The position numbers were made by a program, and so were the translations under genes. Source: Nosema muscidifuracis (lineage: Eukaryota; Microsporidia; Nosematidae). Taken from it: a stretch of DNA of 64,000 nucleotides. The stretch spans positions 186,001 to 250,000 of the forward strand of contig JAIOKI010000021.1 in the NCBI GenBank assembly GCA_028335825.1, in the 5' to 3' direction. Below the pieces are notes generated by a model. It was not told the origin of the DNA. It searched no databases and saw nothing but the letters and a program-made list of their open reading frames with translations. Positions 54,064-62,787 of this stretch are shown here, piece after piece. Numbering within the stretch: position 1 is the stretch's first letter; the number at the start of each line of letters is the position of its first letter.

Positions 54064-54067
54064 GGGG
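54064..54067 (-). promoter_or_regulatory. CCCC start-site motif deciding the start at 54061
   Basis: The minus strand reads TTTTACCCCTCATG. The motif lies inside the longer open frame, which argues that the upstream 32 codons are not translated. Confidence 0.7.
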
Positions 54068-54324
54068 TAAAATAAAGGGATATGAAAAATCGCGAAAAAA
54101 GGAGTGAACCTTTTTTACAATCTTTACGTTTAACTGTGTTATAATTAATGACGTCATTGTTTATAAAAAAGTATTATTAAAACTTCAATATTCATTTTTT
54201 AACGACACATACCAGAAAAATCGAATGACTTGATTTTAGAAAAAAAATATATTAAATTACTTCTTGCATAAACAGATACTTGCCTCAAGTATAATTCATC
54301 CCTTTACATTTATTAAATATTTAT

Positions 54325-55401
54325 TTATCTCACTCCTAAACTTGCTCTTTTCACTGTTTTTTTACTTTTATCACTTATCTTCCAAAACTTTAAATTCTCA
54401 TCTCCACCTACACTAGCCAATATTGTATTATCAGGGCTTAATGCACTATGTAAGACTCTATTATCATGCTTACCAAATGATATAACTTCTTTCATCGTAC
54501 TAGCTTTCCATAAAATAATATTATTTTCTACATATCCATGTGTACTAATAAGTTCTTTATACTTATTTATATATTTAAGTGTACATACTTGGGAATTTAC
54601 TTGTGTTTCATTTATCTTTTTTCCTTCATAAATATCCCAAAATTTTATGCATTTATCTTTAGTACCTCCTCCTGATGCAAGTACTCCAGATTTCCAAGGA
54701 CACCAAGCTAAGGCCTTTATTGCTGATTTATGATCTTTTAATATTTTAAATGTATGATTATTATACCAAATACGTATATCATTATCATTACTCCCACTAG
54801 CAAGATATTTATGATCAGTACTCCACTCAAGTCCACATATTTCTTGTGTATGACCCAACATAACTTCATGTTCATTTGTACGAATATCTTGTACAACTAT
54901 TTTCCCTGACTTATCACCTGTACAAAGAATATTCTGGTTCCAACTCTGTGATCCTATTCTTGTATCATGAAATCTTCTATACATGCTTACTTTATCCATT
55001 TCCATATCGTAATATACAATTTTACCATCATTTAATCCGATACTCAGAATATTATTATTAGATTTCAAACTTGTTACTAACTCATTTGATTCAAATATTT
55101 CAGAAACAGTACCTTTTTGATAATTAAATGAATAAACAGCATTAGACAATCCAATACTTATTAAATCACTGGAACTCCAATCAAGAAGATTTAAATAATA
55201 ATCATCTACCATTCCAGGTGCATCAAGTATTTTAAAAGGTTTTGTATCAATATATCTATTAAGAACTCTATCATACCTTGGTTCTATATTTAAGGAGGAT
55301 GTACCTAGTAATTTATTTTTTATTCCTATTATAGATTCAGTAGATAATTTTGAGATTGGAATTGTGTTGAATAAATCTTCTATGTTTGAATAATCGGTCA
55401 T
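54325..55401 (-). CDS. CDC20: Cdc20-type activator of the anaphase-promoting complex
   Basis: This WD40 protein recruits substrates to the APC/C in mitosis. At 358 residues it is short because the N-terminal arm is cut to about 55 residues. The diagnostic start of the propeller is KILDAPGMVDDYYLNLLDWS (about 58-77), closer to Cdc20 than Cdh1. Seven WD repeats follow, including LGHTQEICGLEWSTDHKYLA followed by SGSNDNDIRIW, LASGGGTKDKCIKFWDI, and LASVGGDENLKFWKI near the end. A clear KEN box is missing. YDRVLNRYIDT just before the propeller may be a degenerate C-box (DRxIP). The C-terminus ends GVR, comparable to the IR tail that docks on the APC/C. CCC eight bases before the ATG supports the start. 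Confidence 0.93.
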   Translation of the reverse strand: MTDYSNIEDLFNTIPISKLSTESIIGIKNKLLGTSSLNIEPRYDRVLNRYIDTKPFKILDAPGMVDDYYLNLLDWSSSDLISIGLSNAVYSFNYQKGTVSEIFESNELVTSLKSNNNILSIGLNDGKIVYYDMEMDKVSMYRRFHDTRIGSQSWNQNILCTGDKSGKIVVQDIRTNEHEVMLGHTQEICGLEWSTDHKYLASGSNDNDIRIWYNNHTFKILKDHKSAIKALAWCPWKSGVLASGGGTKDKCIKFWDIYEGKKINETQVNSQVCTLKYINKYKELISTHGYVENNIILWKASTMKEVISFGKHDNRVLHSALSPDNTILASVGGDENLKFWKISDKSKKTVKRASLGVR

Positions 55402-55408
55402 TATTGAA

Positions 55409-55411
55409 GGG
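55409..55411 (-). promoter_or_regulatory. CCC start-site motif of the Cdc20 gene
   Basis: The minus strand reads TATCCCTTCAATAATG, with CCC eight bases before the ATG. Confidence 0.65.
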
Positions 55412-55539
55412 ATAAAATTTATGCAGAATTGAAAATAAATATTTAATAAACAAAATCAAATAAAAATATTTTTATTTATCTTATTAATAAAGATAAGTTT
55501 AGAAAGTTATGTTTTACTTTGATTAAAAAAATTCTTTTA

Positions 55540-55940
55540 ATTGGATGAATTTTTAGAAAATAAATCTTTTTGAAATTTCTTAAAAAAATAATACAAGATA
55601 ATCAATTAGAATATTATTTTTAATTGTAATTATTAACTGAAATAATCAATTAAAATATTATTTGAAATTATAATTTGAAGTATTTTATTCCTCTTAGAAT
55701 ATTATTTTAAATTATAATTTTTAACTGAAAAAATCAATTAGAATATTATTTTTAATTATAATTTCAAATGTTTTATTCCTCTTAGAATTATTAATTTTAT
55801 TCTAATAAGAATTTTTAACTGAAATAATTAATTAAAATATTATTTGAAATTATAATCATTAATAATCATCTTCCATTTAAAACTGTAAAGTATTAATTTT
55901 ATTCTAATAAGAATTATTAACTGAAATATTTTCTTTTTTA
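55540..55940. repeat. Degenerate tandem repeat between divergent genes
   Basis: It consists of interleaved copies of TTTTTAACTGAAATAATCAA, TTAGAATATTATTTTTAATT and TTTTATTCCTCTTAGAAT. It fills most of the shared upstream region of the Cdc20 and Rpf2 genes. Confidence 0.7.
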
Positions 55941-55943
55941 TCA

Positions 55944-55946
55944 CCC
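55944..55946 (+). promoter_or_regulatory. CCC start-site motif of the Rpf2 gene
   Basis: CCC four bases before the ATG (TCACCCATAAATG). Confidence 0.65.
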
Positions 55947-55950
55947 ATAA

Positions 55951-56637
55951 ATGTCTAAGAGAAATAATCTGATATCAATCATCACATCTAAGAAACATAA
56001 AGAAATTCAAAATATTTTAACAAAAATACGATCTGATTGTATAACAGTTCAAAGGGAGAAGTTATCAGATCCATTTAAACAGTACAGTATAGTAGAGAAA
56101 ATATTGAAAGCTCACAAATCAAAATTATTTATAACAATTACTAGTAAAAATTTAATCTTAGGAAGATCTTTTAATAACGAAATTATAGACATGCTTAAGT
56201 TCAAAATAAAAACTTATGAAAAATCTTTTAAGGGAGTCATAAGTGCAGAACTTAACATGAAGTATGGACTTTTATTAATGAATATTAAAGATACACGTAT
56301 TGAAAATATGTTTGTAGATTTATTTAATATGAAGAGCAGTAAGATATGCTTAGATAATATCAAATATATGTGGGTAATTACAGATTATAATGGAACATAT
56401 GTACTTAAATATTGTAGAATTCTTGGAAATGATGATCTTGAAGATGTTGGTCCGTACTTTGAACTTGAAATTGAAGATAAATATTTTTGTAGTGATGAGA
56501 CTTACAAAAAGAGTATGGGCAATAAAGAGAAGAATGTTAAGAATGTCAGTAAAAATGAGTTTAATGATCAAATAGGTACATTGCACATTGACAAACAAGA
56601 TTTGAGAGAAATTAAGACAAGAAAGTATAGAAAATAA
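55951..56637 (+). CDS. RPF2: Ribosome assembly factor Rpf2 (Brix domain)
   Basis: Rpf2 is a nucleolar protein that with Rrs1 brings the 5S RNP into pre-60S particles. The 228 residues are shorter than in yeast (344). The Brix domain shows SKLFITITSKNLILGRSFNN (about 57-76) continuing EIIDMLKF, matching the SKKRPNNLILGRMYDxxxLDM block. The C-terminal half has YVLKYCRILGNDDLEDVGPY followed by FELEIEDKYFCSDETYKKSM, matching the EVGPSFDFxxRRxxxASxDLYKxS block of Rpf2. The basic tail ends TRKYRK. N-terminal recognition is weaker (a KILKAHK-type stretch). Rpf2 is preferred over other Brix proteins (Brx1, Imp4, Ssf1) because of these two blocks. Confidence 0.8.
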   Translation: MSKRNNLISIITSKKHKEIQNILTKIRSDCITVQREKLSDPFKQYSIVEKILKAHKSKLFITITSKNLILGRSFNNEIIDMLKFKIKTYEKSFKGVISAELNMKYGLLLMNIKDTRIENMFVDLFNMKSSKICLDNIKYMWVITDYNGTYVLKYCRILGNDDLEDVGPYFELEIEDKYFCSDETYKKSMGNKEKNVKNVSKNEFNDQIGTLHIDKQDLREIKTRKYRK

Positions 56638-57052
56638 ATTTATTTAATAATTATTTATGAGTTTTTTTTATTAAATCGAAGTTGATTTTTTTTAAACATT
56701 GAAAATCTACGAAAAAAGAAGGATAGAGTTGATTTTTTATTTAATAAGTATAGAATAATTTAGAATTATATATATTGAATAATTGAAAAATATTTAGATT
56801 TATTTCATAAAAATCTATTAAAAGATTTTTACTCTGATATATAGAAAAATAGATTTAGATCTTATTCTATAATATAGACAATTAATATTCAATTTATGAA
56901 AAATATAATTAACCGTTATTTAATTAATTTTTAGTATCAGAGAATAAATATTATGTAAAATTTGTTTGAAAAAGCAAATAGTTTCCTAAAAAGGAAATTT
57001 TAATACGTTCCATAAATTTTTAAAGTATAAAAAAAATAATTCTACTTAGAAT
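56638..57052. other. AT-rich spacer
   Basis: No gene is seen. It contains short self-complementary stretches such as TAGTTTCCTAAAAAGGAAAT near 56979. There is no CCC motif before the next gene. Confidence 0.5.
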
Positions 57053-58330
57053 ATGATTTCGATTATTCAAATATTATCAATGCATCTAATAATCAAAAGA
57101 GTATTTGTTTACGGAAGTACATATGATAATGGACCATTATATAGTGATCAGAATTATCAAGGCTCAATAAGAAATAGAATCCGTGGATGGTATTCTGATG
57201 AGGGTGATTATCGAAGATATAGTTCTTCTGATTCGGATTATGAAGATGTAATAGTAATAGAAATAAGTGATGACTATGAAGACTGTAGAGAAATATGTAG
57301 ACCCGTTCCAGAATACAGACCAATATGTAGACCTATCCCTGAGTGCAAACCGATCTGTAGACCTATTCCAGAGTGCAAACCAATATGTAGACCTATTCCA
57401 GAATGTAAACCAATCTGTAGACCTGTTCCAGAATGTAAACCGATATGTAGACCTGTTCATCATAAAAAAAGAAATAACATCAGAAGAAGATATAGAGGAC
57501 ACATGAACTTGTATATTCAATTAATACAGAGAGCTCTGGTTCAGGGGTCATGTGAAATACATAAATTATCAAGATGTTATTTAGAAGATGTCAAGACAAA
57601 ATTATTCGGAGGGTTACAGCTTATGTGGAAAACATTAGAAGCTACTGCATATGAAGAATTGAAGAGATTCGAAAAAAAAATATATGATATAATCATATCA
57701 CATAATAAAAATATATTGAGAGATACAGAAGCATTGATAACATCAACTAATGGGGAAATATTCGATGATCTTGTTATGAATATCAAAACAGCAAATAAAG
57801 ATTTGATAAAGGAATTAATAGCATTATCTCTTCTTCCTCCACCACCACCTCCAACAATTAATAATTCATTAGAGACCAAAAATAAAGAAAACCGAGCTGC
57901 TCCAATTCCACCAATTCCATTGGCATCTCTTACTCAGCTTGTTAACGCTACTTTCGCAGATCTAATTGATAATTTACCAAGTTCTTTCAAAAAGAAAGTA
58001 CAAAATGAAAAAAACTTAATGCAGAAAATTGTAAACGACAATAGGAATAATATATTAAAAGATATAACAAAACTTATAAATGATTTCGAGCAAAAATTAA
58101 GCAAATTCTTCGTTGATTTAGCTGAAAATGAAAGAGGATTAATAAGAAGTATAATGGATCAAAATTCAAGAAAATTACTTTGCGACCTTGAACATGTAAT
58201 TCATCAAATAGGTCAAAATATAATTTCAATACTCAAAGGATGTAATACGGCATTTAGACCACAATTACTAATCGGACCCCAATATGGCGGATGGACTAAT
58301 ATAGGAGAATCTGAATTACTGTATAATTAA
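57053..58330 (+). CDS. Putative secreted protein with ten-residue Cys/Pro repeats
   Basis: This 425-residue protein is of no family I recognise. The N-terminus (MISIIQILSMHLIIKRVFVY) looks like a signal peptide or anchor. An acidic, Tyr/Ser/Asp-rich part (about 22-78) follows. Then come six units of ICRPxPECKP (residues 81-135), of which four are near perfect. Each unit has two Cys, suggesting a disulfide-linked, extended polyproline-like rod. A basic block HHKKRNNIRRRYRGH (about 136-150) could be a cleavage or binding site. The rest (150-425) is helical, with a P6 run near 262-267 separating two similar segments: NLYIQLIQ...EELKRFEKKIYDI and SSFKKKVQNEKNLMQKIVND. Spore-wall or polar-tube proteins are Cys/Pro-rich, so such a role is possible but unproven. 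No CCC motif is present upstream. Confidence 0.75.
   Translation: MISIIQILSMHLIIKRVFVYGSTYDNGPLYSDQNYQGSIRNRIRGWYSDEGDYRRYSSSDSDYEDVIVIEISDDYEDCREICRPVPEYRPICRPIPECKPICRPIPECKPICRPIPECKPICRPVPECKPICRPVHHKKRNNIRRRYRGHMNLYIQLIQRALVQGSCEIHKLSRCYLEDVKTKLFGGLQLMWKTLEATAYEELKRFEKKIYDIIISHNKNILRDTEALITSTNGEIFDDLVMNIKTANKDLIKELIALSLLPPPPPPTINNSLETKNKENRAAPIPPIPLASLTQLVNATFADLIDNLPSSFKKKVQNEKNLMQKIVNDNRNNILKDITKLINDFEQKLSKFFVDLAENERGLIRSIMDQNSRKLLCDLEHVIHQIGQNIISILKGCNTAFRPQLLIGPQYGGWTNIGESELLYN
57293..57457 (+). repeat. 30-bp coding repeat
   Basis: Five to six in-frame copies of a 30-base unit encode ICRPIPECKP or ICRPVPECKP. The first copy reads PEYRP and the last is cut after CRPV. Inner copies are nearly identical at the DNA level, so copy number may vary between strains. 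Confidence 0.9.
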
Positions 58331-58365
58331 AAAATATTAGTATAAAAATTTATTCATTTTGTCAA

Positions 58366-58515
58366 TGTACTAAAATAAATTGATAGTCAAAAATTTATTC
58401 ATTTTTGTCAATATATTAAAATATATTATTATTATAAAAACTTATTCATTTTTATCAATATATTAGTATAAAAATTTATTCATTTTTGTCAATGTACTAA
58501 AATATATTATTATAA
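58366..58515. repeat. Tandem repeat between convergent genes
   Basis: About three to four copies of a unit of roughly 45 bases with AAAAATTTATTCATTTTTGT and CAATGTACTAAAATATATTA lie between two stop codons. Confidence 0.8.
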
Positions 58516-58524
58516 AAAATTAAA

Positions 58525-59577
58525 TTATTTATTTCTATATTTAGATGATTTGATAACTTTTTCATGTGCATATTCAAAAAATACTTCTTGCCCCAACTTA
58601 AATTTGAACTTAGGCCATTCTTTCTCAAATTTTTTCGCACTTTCAGAGTCAACATAAGTTATATGACAGTATCCGTTATTTCTTTTTGTTTCACTTTCAA
58701 ATCTTGTTCTGATATCTTTAGGTTTAACACCGAATTCTTTTAAAATATTCCTAATCTGAAGAATTGTCAGATTTTTATTGATATGTGATACAAATATACG
58801 TTTGTCATTCACTATTTTATTTTTCATTCTTTCAATCCGTAATACTTTATGATTCCAAATTATTTCATTGTCTATTTTGACATCATGCTTAAATGTTACA
58901 ATAGCTTTTCCAATAAATTTCCCATCCTTCGAATGACTCATCTGTACCTTTTCAAGAGTTCCATAACTCTTAAAGCATTCTGAAATTGATTCTTCAGTTT
59001 CTTTATAAGCTAAATTACTTACAATTAATATATTTCCTATAAAGTGGTTAATATTTGATTTATGATTGTATTTATCTTTAGAATTATTCTTTACAGATAC
59101 TTCTTCTTTACAAAACTTATTTTTTTGAGTCTTCTTTACAGTACTAGAATTATTATTTTTAACATCTTCGTTATTTTTTTTATTTCTTTTAGATTTATTA
59201 TAAGTAGAAGTATCTTTTTTCAGTTTATTTTCTTCATTACAACAAAGATCTCTCTTTTTATTATTTTCCTCTTTAATATTTTTATTCTCTTCTTTACCAT
59301 TATTTTTATCAACTTTATTATCTTCTTTAACTTTATTATCTATTTTACCATCATTTTTAATATTTTCTTTAACTTTATTATCTCCTTTACCATTATTTTT
59401 CTTATATTCCTTTATATTTTTATTATCTCCTTTACCATTATTTTTAATATTTTCTTTACTTTTAATATTTTCTTTAACTTTATTATCTCCTTTACTATTA
59501 TTATCTTCTTTAACTTTATTTTTCTTGTTTTCTAATTCAACATTATTTTTATCTGATTCCTTCTTAAGTTCTCTCAT
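58525..59577 (-). CDS. Nucleic-acid binding protein with two RRM domains
   Basis: The protein has 350 residues. The N-terminal half (about 1-175) is a Lys/Asn/Glu/Asp-rich low-complexity region with repeating KVKENIKNNGKGDNK-like units, probably disordered. RRM1 starts near residue 180 with ILIVSNLAYKETEESISECF and has the RNP1-like GKFIGKAIVTF. RRM2 starts near 262 with RIFVSHINKNLTILQIRNIL and has RNNGYCHITYVD. A lysine-rich arm plus tandem RRMs resembles nucleolar proteins such as Nsr1/nucleolin or Nop12. I cannot assign an orthologue. CCCC three bases before the ATG (TTAACCCCTTAATG) supports this start. The N-terminal repeats are also repetitive at the DNA level. Confidence 0.85.
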   Translation of the reverse strand: MRELKKESDKNNVELENKKNKVKEDNNSKGDNKVKENIKSKENIKNNGKGDNKNIKEYKKNNGKGDNKVKENIKNDGKIDNKVKEDNKVDKNNGKEENKNIKEENNKKRDLCCNEENKLKKDTSTYNKSKRNKKNNEDVKNNNSSTVKKTQKNKFCKEEVSVKNNSKDKYNHKSNINHFIGNILIVSNLAYKETEESISECFKSYGTLEKVQMSHSKDGKFIGKAIVTFKHDVKIDNEIIWNHKVLRIERMKNKIVNDKRIFVSHINKNLTILQIRNILKEFGVKPKDIRTRFESETKRNNGYCHITYVDSESAKKFEKEWPKFKFKLGQEVFFEYAHEKVIKSSKYRNK

Positions 59578-59580
59578 TAA

Positions 59581-59584
59581 GGGG
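59581..59584 (-). promoter_or_regulatory. CCCC start-site motif of the RRM gene
   Basis: The minus strand reads TTTAACCCCTTAATG. Confidence 0.65.
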
Positions 59585-59852
59585 TTAAACGAAAAAAAAG
59601 TTGATCATACTTGTGTTTTTGGATCATAAATTATTAAATTTTATTGAACTTCGATCTAAGCTCTAAAAATGTAAGTAGATTTATATAGGTATCTAAATTA
59701 TTGCTACTCATATTAAAGTATATATTTTGAAATATTATTTCAATAGGAGAATCAAAATATTTTACTCAATTAAAAATTATAAAAAAACTGATTCAATTAT
59801 ATAAAAAATAAATATGTTAAATACTAAATTTAATATCTAAAAATAAATAATT

Positions 59853-60707
59853 TTATTTATTAAATTCCTCTTTAAATCTTTTTATTAGCATATCTTTACG
59901 TTCAAAGCTATCCAGAAGCCATTTTTTTGGATCAGTTATATCATCTAAAGAATGAATTTTAATATCATACCGAATCTTACCAGTTACATTGGTAAATAAT
60001 ATCTTCCAAAGAGCAGGAACTTGACCATTTACATGAGTAAAAGTAATATCAGCTACATATTTTATATGTGAATTCTTTAGTAACTCACATAATAAAACAA
60101 AACCACCAAATCTAGGACAGAGAACATTTGAAAAAGAAGGTAAATTTTTTTTAGCACAAAACTCTAAACTACTTTTTAAAGATTTTTCTGTTAACCTTGA
60201 TCCTTCAGGATATATAACAACATTAGCAGGTATTTCATAATTTATAAGTTCATTAAGCCTTTTGCTTATATTTTTCTCATCTTTCTTAAAATTTCTATCT
60301 ATTGATATAAATTTAAGAAGATCTACCATCTGATAAAATACTGGAAAATATTTTAATTCAGATTTGATAAGATATTTAAGATCTTTCATTGTATTATTTT
60401 TACAAAATAGATTACTTAGTAACATAAAATCAGAAGCACCCATATGATTAGAAATTACAAGATAATATTCATTATCTTTTAATATGTTATCTCCTTCAAG
60501 ATCAAAAGTCAAGTTAAAAATTCGATCGAATACACTCCACAACATGTACGAAAAACAAGTAGCGATTTTTACTGATAATCTACTGTTTATCATATTTAGT
60601 ATGTATCCTATAGGTATGTATATTACGCTTAAGGTTAGGATTAGTGTAATAAGAAACATGCATATGATTTTAAGAAAGATTGTGGAGATACAAGAAAGTT
60701 TTGACAT
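59853..60707 (-). CDS. Acyltransferase of the PlsC/LPLAT family (lysophospholipid type)
   Basis: This membrane-bound enzyme probably moves a fatty acyl group from acyl-CoA to a lysophospholipid or lysophosphatidic acid. The 284 residues begin with a hydrophobic segment (about 8-40). The catalytic motif NHMGASD (H88-x4-D93) is intact. RNFKK (about 138-142) sits in the motif II region, YPEGSRLTEKS (about 166-176) is motif III, and LCPRFGGFVLLC (about 195-206) is in the motif IV position. The short loop between domains and the motif II Arg fit the LCLAT/AGPAT3-5 branch (ER lysophosphatidylinositol or LPA acyltransferases) better than bacterial PlsC. With Gpd1 nearby it could belong to glycerolipid synthesis, but no operon is implied. 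CCC eight bases before the ATG supports the start. Confidence 0.9.
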   Translation of the reverse strand: MSKLSCISTIFLKIICMFLITLILTLSVIYIPIGYILNMINSRLSVKIATCFSYMLWSVFDRIFNLTFDLEGDNILKDNEYYLVISNHMGASDFMLLSNLFCKNNTMKDLKYLIKSELKYFPVFYQMVDLLKFISIDRNFKKDEKNISKRLNELINYEIPANVVIYPEGSRLTEKSLKSSLEFCAKKNLPSFSNVLCPRFGGFVLLCELLKNSHIKYVADITFTHVNGQVPALWKILFTNVTGKIRYDIKIHSLDDITDPKKWLLDSFERKDMLIKRFKEEFNK

Positions 60708-60714
60708 ATGGAAT

Positions 60715-60717
60715 GGG
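60715..60717 (-). promoter_or_regulatory. CCC start-site motif of the acyltransferase gene
   Basis: The minus strand reads CTACCCATTCCATATG. Confidence 0.6.
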
Positions 60718-60769
60718 TAGTAAAAAAATAAAATTTTTTTAATTAATTGAGTTTTATATTTTACTTAAA

Positions 60770-60998
60770 TTAGTCAATAAATCTTTTTAAATGATAGTTT
60801 ATATAAATTGAAATACTTGGAGTTAAATGAATTATCAAAATATAACAGTCAATCTTTTTAAATTATAGTTTATATAAATTGAAATACTTGGAGTTAAATA
60901 ATATATCAAAATATGACAGTCAATCTTTTTAAATTATAGTTTATATATATTTAAATACTTGAAGTTAAATAATATATCAAAATATAACAGTTAATCTT
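60770..60998. repeat. Tandem repeat, period about 72 bp
   Basis: Three copies of a unit with AATCTTTTTAAATTATAGTT, TATATAAATTGAAATACTTG and GAGTTAAATAATATATCAAA. It lies upstream of the acyltransferase gene. Confidence 0.9.
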
Positions 60999-61149
60999 TT
61001 TCATTAATAACAATAAAAATTTATTATATGAAACTTATACAATTAAAAATATAATAGCTAACATCTTAAAAATATAATACACACTTAGAAATAATAAGAT
61101 CTTTATTATTAAGAAGTATAAGCTAGAAAAAGAATTTATATTAAATTAT

Positions 61150-61790
61150 TGAGAAGAAGTACATTTATAAATTGAGATATGAAAAAATATAATCACTAAA
61201 GACTATATAAATGACTTCTTGATACTCAGACTTACTAATAGAAATATATCATCTAGAGAAAAAGAAACATTGTGATATCTTTAAAAATAAAATAGTCGAT
61301 CAAATGGCTATACAGTGCGATAGAATTATTGCACATTATTATATGAGATGGAATAATGAAGTATTACAGTACATAAAAACTTTAGAGTTACAAAATCATT
61401 TGGCAGAAAGTGTATCGTATCAAAAGATGTAGAAATTAGAGCGAACTCGCGAATTTTTAAAGATAAAATACAACAAACCAAACATCTATAAAATATATAG
61501 ACTTAGAAAATAAGTTGTAATAACAAACTTTAATAATACGACAATAGAGACAGAAAAGAAACAAAAATATGATCTACTAGTTAACCACTTTGCTTATTTA
61601 TATAAGAATAAGTCTAGAATCATTCCGTTTGTAATAAATTAAACTGTATTTTAACAAACTTCCACTAGATTTAGCTAAAGTTGGAAAGCCAAACTAAAAT
61701 AATGAAGGCTACCTTGAAAAATTGTTACAGAAATAGTATAACTGATTTGAAAACAAAGATCTTGCCAAGTCTAGTGAGGTGAATGACTAA
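61150..61790 (+). mobile_element. LINE 3' fragment (copy F), decayed
   Basis: A 5'-truncated remnant of the restriction-like-endonuclease LINE sits inside the gene-dense half, between the acyltransferase and uL13 genes. Legible parts are HYYMRWNNEVLQYIKTLEL (about 61335), KYNKPNIYKIYRL (about 61468) and TIETEKKQKYDLLVNHFAYL followed by YKNKSRIIPFVIN (about 61550-61640). Stops and frameshifts are present. Confidence 0.7.
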
Positions 61791-61865
61791 CTGAGTATAA
61801 ATTTTCTTTCATTTTTAAAAACTCATAATCGCTCATAAGATACAAATTAAAAAAAACTTAAATAT

Positions 61866-62459
61866 TTATTTTAAGGCTACTAATCTCTTTTCAAGTTCAT
61901 CCTGGAATGCCTTACTTTCTACGACTTCATTAACCTTCTCATTCTTGTTTTTAACTTCACATTTATGAGCTTCTTCTCTTTCTTTAATATTATCAGTTAA
62001 TTCTTTAACAATCTTAGCATGCTTCCATCCAAATTTAACGAGTAAATCACCAAGTAAAGCAAATTTCCTACCAGGCTTATTACTATATTTTAATAAGCAT
62101 TCTGGGAATTTGACTCTTTCACTATTCTCAAACTCAGCTGGGATTCCTTCATGAACTTCTAAATTTTTAATAGCTACCTTTCCCTTATACAATTTGTATG
62201 GGATCATTCCTCTAATGATTCTATAATATCTCATACTTGGAAGTATATGATGGAATGGTCCTTTTCTTGGATTAACTCTGCATCTTTTATTCATAAAACT
62301 TTTGAATTTGGATATTGATCTGTCTAATGGTCCAGTAAGAATAGCTCTTTCTGTACATAAAACAGTCACTTTGTTACCTTCTAAAAGAAGTTTGGCTATC
62401 TTGGATGCCAATTTTCCTGCTACATGTTCACTTGCATCTACTATTATATGTTTCTGCAT
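61866..62459 (-). CDS. RPL13A: Large-subunit ribosomal protein uL13
   Basis: uL13 (L13a; L16 in yeast) is a structural protein of the 60S subunit. The 197 residues are complete. It begins [20 protein letters not shown], the conserved VIDxxxHxxGRLAS block, followed by [20 protein letters not shown], then [20 protein letters not shown] (about 70-89) and [20 protein letters not shown]. The C-terminal helical extension carries [20 protein letters not shown] and a charged tail. The upstream region reads AACCCATG, with CCC touching the ATG, which implies a leader of almost no length. No intron is needed. Confidence 0.97.
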   Translation of the reverse strand: MQKHIIVDASEHVAGKLASKIAKLLLEGNKVTVLCTERAILTGPLDRSISKFKSFMNKRCRVNPRKGPFHHILPSMRYYRIIRGMIPYKLYKGKVAIKNLEVHEGIPAEFENSERVKFPECLLKYSNKPGRKFALLGDLLVKFGWKHAKIVKELTDNIKEREEAHKCEVKNKNEKVNEVVESKAFQDELEKRLVALK

Positions 62460-62462
62460 GGG
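62460..62462 (-). promoter_or_regulatory. CCC motif adjoining the uL13 start codon
   Basis: The minus strand reads AATTAACCCATG. Confidence 0.7.
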
Positions 62463-62465
62463 TTA

Positions 62466-62712
62466 ATTTTTTAAAAAAAAATTTAAAATAAAAAATAATA
62501 TTTTTTTAGCATAAAATAGAAATAAGAAGAATTTTGTTTATAAAAAAATAAAATAAAAAATAATATTTTTTTAGCATAAAATAGAAATAAAAAATATTAT
62601 TACTTTAAGATAAAATAGAAATAAAAAATAATATTTTTTAGCATAAAATAGAAATAAGAAGAATTTTGTTTATAAAAAATGAAAATATCAAATATTATTA
62701 CTTTAAGATAAT
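62466..62712. repeat. AT-rich tandem repeat between divergent genes
   Basis: Several copies of a compound unit with AAAAATAATATTTTTTTAGC, ATAAAATAGAAATAAGAAG and AATTTTGTTTATAAAAAA fill the shared upstream region of uL13 and the Sac3 gene. Confidence 0.8.
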
Positions 62713-62780
62713 GATATCATATGAATTAAATATGAGAACTTAATAAGATGGTGTTTGATTGTTTTTTTGATTTTTACTGA

Positions 62781-62783
62781 CCC
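62781..62783 (+). promoter_or_regulatory. CCC start-site motif of the Sac3 gene
   Basis: CCC four bases before the ATG (TGACCCTTTTATG). It fixes the start of the gene cut by the window end. Confidence 0.65.
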
Positions 62784-62787
62784 TTTT

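Noticed and set aside
57164-57520. Minus-strand 118-codon frame and second plus-strand 79-codon frame over the Cys/Pro repeat
   Set aside because: They exist only because a 30-bp repeat without stops is open in several frames. The 425-codon frame explains the region.
59062-59535. 157-codon plus-strand frame opposite the RRM gene
   Set aside because: It is the complement of the Lys/Asn-rich repeats and therefore reads as Phe/Ile runs; no start motif.
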